DNA of 5,838 bases from Clostridiales bacterium (GTDB lineage: Bacteria > Bacillota_A > Clostridia > Christensenellales > Aristaeellaceae), in contig JAIKWN010000037.1 of assembly GCA_024684665.1 (NCBI GenBank), positions 1 through 5,838 on the forward strand. Reading direction: 5' to 3'. Shown in pieces: positions 5,177 to 5,838 of the stretch; the first letter of the stretch is position 1; every line of letters starts with the position of its first letter. The notes below the pieces were generated by a model that had not been told where the DNA came from, made no database searches, and was given only the letters and a program-made list of their open reading frames with translations. The position numbers and the translations under genes are program-made.

Positions 5177-5328
5177 GATGTCTGCAAAAGGGATGAAATG
5201 ACAGATTGCCCGCAGGCCAGCGGGGGAACTGTCACGGACTATGTCCGCCAATCGGACGACGGCTCAAGATCCGTCTGCAAGGCATAAGCCAGCAAGTCGT
5301 ACTTGAGTACGAACAAGGAGGAAAAGAA
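5177..5328 (+). promoter_or_regulatory. Structured 5' leader of the S10 operon
   Basis: About 150 nt of transcribed, untranslated sequence with several hairpins. Stem A: TGACAG (5199-5204) with CTGTCA (5229-5234), enclosing CCCGC (5209-5213) with GCGGG (5220-5224). Stem B: CGGAC (5235-5239) with GTCCG (5243-5247). Stem C, exclusive with B: the same GTCCG with CGGAC (5253-5257). Stem D: GACGG (5258-5262) with CCGTC (5271-5275). Stem E: TCGTAC (5297-5302) with GTACGA (5307-5312) around TTGA, ending just before the AAGGAGG at 5315-5321. Ribosomal protein operons often have autoregulatory leaders bound by one of their products; in E. coli L4 controls the S10 operon. I do not recognise this leader as a known class. 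No T-run follows any stem, so control, if any, would more likely be at translation. Confidence 0.5.
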
Positions 5329-5637
5329 ATGGCCAGCAAGAAAATCCGCATTAAGCTCTGGGCGTACGAGCACAGCCTCGTGGATCAGGCTGCCGCGCGC
5401 ATTGTGGATACCGCCCGCCGTACCGGCAGCAAGGTTTCCGGCCCGATCCCGCTTCCGACCGAGAAGGAAGTTGTGACGATCCTGCGTGCGCCTCACAAGT
5501 ACAAGGACAGCCGCGAGCAGTTCGAGCAGCGCACCCATAAGCGCCTCATCGACGTTCAGAATCCCACTCGCGCCACCTTCGACGCGATGGAAAAGCTCGA
5601 CCTCCCCGCGGGTGTGGAGATCGAAATCAAACTGTGA
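5329..5637 (+). CDS. rpsJ: 30S ribosomal protein S10
   Basis: 102 residues, the standard length. S10 sits in the head of the 30S subunit and, as NusE, also joins NusB in transcription antitermination. Conserved blocks are visible: IRIKLxAYEH (6-15), [16 protein letters not shown] (31-46), [20 protein letters not shown] (56-75) and [13 protein letters not shown] (90-102). The start is fixed by AAGGAGG (5315-5321), seven bases upstream, and by homology at MASKKIRI. Less usual are Trp11, where the family has Lys or Arg, and [16 protein letters not shown] near the C-terminus, where most bacteria have a PTxxTVDxLMRLDLP form. It is the first gene of the S10 operon, followed by rplC after 16 bases. 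Confidence 0.98.
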   Translation: MASKKIRIKLWAYEHSLVDQAAARIVDTARRTGSKVSGPIPLPTEKEVVTILRAPHKYKDSREQFEQRTHKRLIDVQNPTRATFDAMEKLDLPAGVEIEIKL

Positions 5638-5653
5638 TCAGGAGGAATGACAG

Positions 5654-5838
5654 ATGAAAAAGGGTATCGTCGGCAAGAAGATCGGCATGACGCAGATCTT
5701 TACGGAAGACGGCCGCCTGATCCCGGTTACCGTCATTCAGGCAGGTCCCTGCCCGGTCGTCCAGAAAAAGACGGTCGAAAACGACGGCTACGAGGCGATT
5801 CAGGTCGGCTTTGACGCCTACGCGGAAAACCGCGCGGA
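5654..5838 (+). CDS. rplC: 50S ribosomal protein L3 (5' part)
   Basis: The first 61 codons of L3, cut by the right window edge. The N-terminus [20 protein letters not shown] is characteristic, followed by [16 protein letters not shown] and the conserved [11 protein letters not shown] segment. L3 binds 23S rRNA near the peptidyl transferase centre and starts assembly of the 50S subunit. The ribosome binding site AGGAGG (5640-5645) lies eight bases before the ATG. Its position after rpsJ is the standard order of the S10 operon, so rplD (L4) and rplW (L23) are expected beyond the window. Confidence 0.97.
   Translation, partial: MKKGIVGKKIGMTQIFTEDGRLIPVTVIQAGPCPVVQKKTVENDGYEAIQVGFDAYAENRA

Larger units (their letters stand above)
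4910..5328. other. Gene-free region between dhaL and rpsJ
   Basis: 419 bases without a credible gene. In order it holds the dhaL terminator (4933-4959), two spaced 24-base direct repeats (4971-5030), an AT-rich stretch without clear structure (5031-5110), A-tracts leading into a consensus promoter (5111-5170), and the structured S10 leader (about 5177-5328). An in-frame TTG extension of rpsJ back to 5206 is open but has no ribosome binding site and runs through the leader hairpins, so it is not taken as coding. Confidence 0.7.

Noticed and set aside
5206..5328. N-terminal extension of S10 from a TTG at 5206
   Set aside because: S10 is about 102 residues in bacteria, the ATG at 5329 has an ideal ribosome binding site, and the extension covers leader hairpins.

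Overview
The window is 5.8 kb of bacterial chromosome with moderately high GC in its coding parts. Strong AGGAGG-type ribosome binding sites, consensus sigma-70-type promoters and the protein sequences point to a Firmicute. The S10 and L3 sequences and codon use fit Negativicutes (Selenomonas-like) best; that placement is inference, not proof.

Layout, left to right. (1) 1-1117: the 3' end of livG and all of livF, the two ATPase subunits of a branched-chain amino acid (or related amide) ABC importer, translationally coupled by an ATGA overlap. (2) 1118-2305: a visibly AT-richer stretch. It holds a non-coding or decayed segment, then a minus-strand gene for a 219-residue secreted protein of unknown function with an acidic tail. 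That gene has its own promoter and a clean intrinsic terminator and looks like an inserted accessory cassette. (3) 2306-4909: a plus-strand metabolic block made of an SDR oxidoreductase, a DhaK-like kinase subunit and a DhaL-like subunit. A good promoter with an operator-like inverted repeat precedes dhaK, and a strong terminator follows dhaL. No DhaM phosphodonor is present. (4) 4910-5328: a 419-base gene-free region with the dhaL terminator, a pair of spaced 24-base repeats, an A-tract-rich consensus promoter and a structured leader of about 150 nt. (5) 5329-5838: rpsJ (S10) and the start of rplC (L3), the beginning of the S10 ribosomal protein operon.

Functionally these are unrelated modules side by side: amino acid import, an orphan secreted protein, a small ketose or triose phosphorylation unit with a companion oxidoreductase, and housekeeping translation genes. 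The least ordinary parts are the DhaK/DhaL pair, which keeps its core catalytic residues but departs from the usual DHA-kinase motifs and lacks DhaM; the secreted acidic-tail protein; and the S10 leader, where one GTCCG segment can pair with either of two flanking CGGAC segments. I found no CRISPR array, RNA gene, complete insertion sequence or obvious novel defence system.
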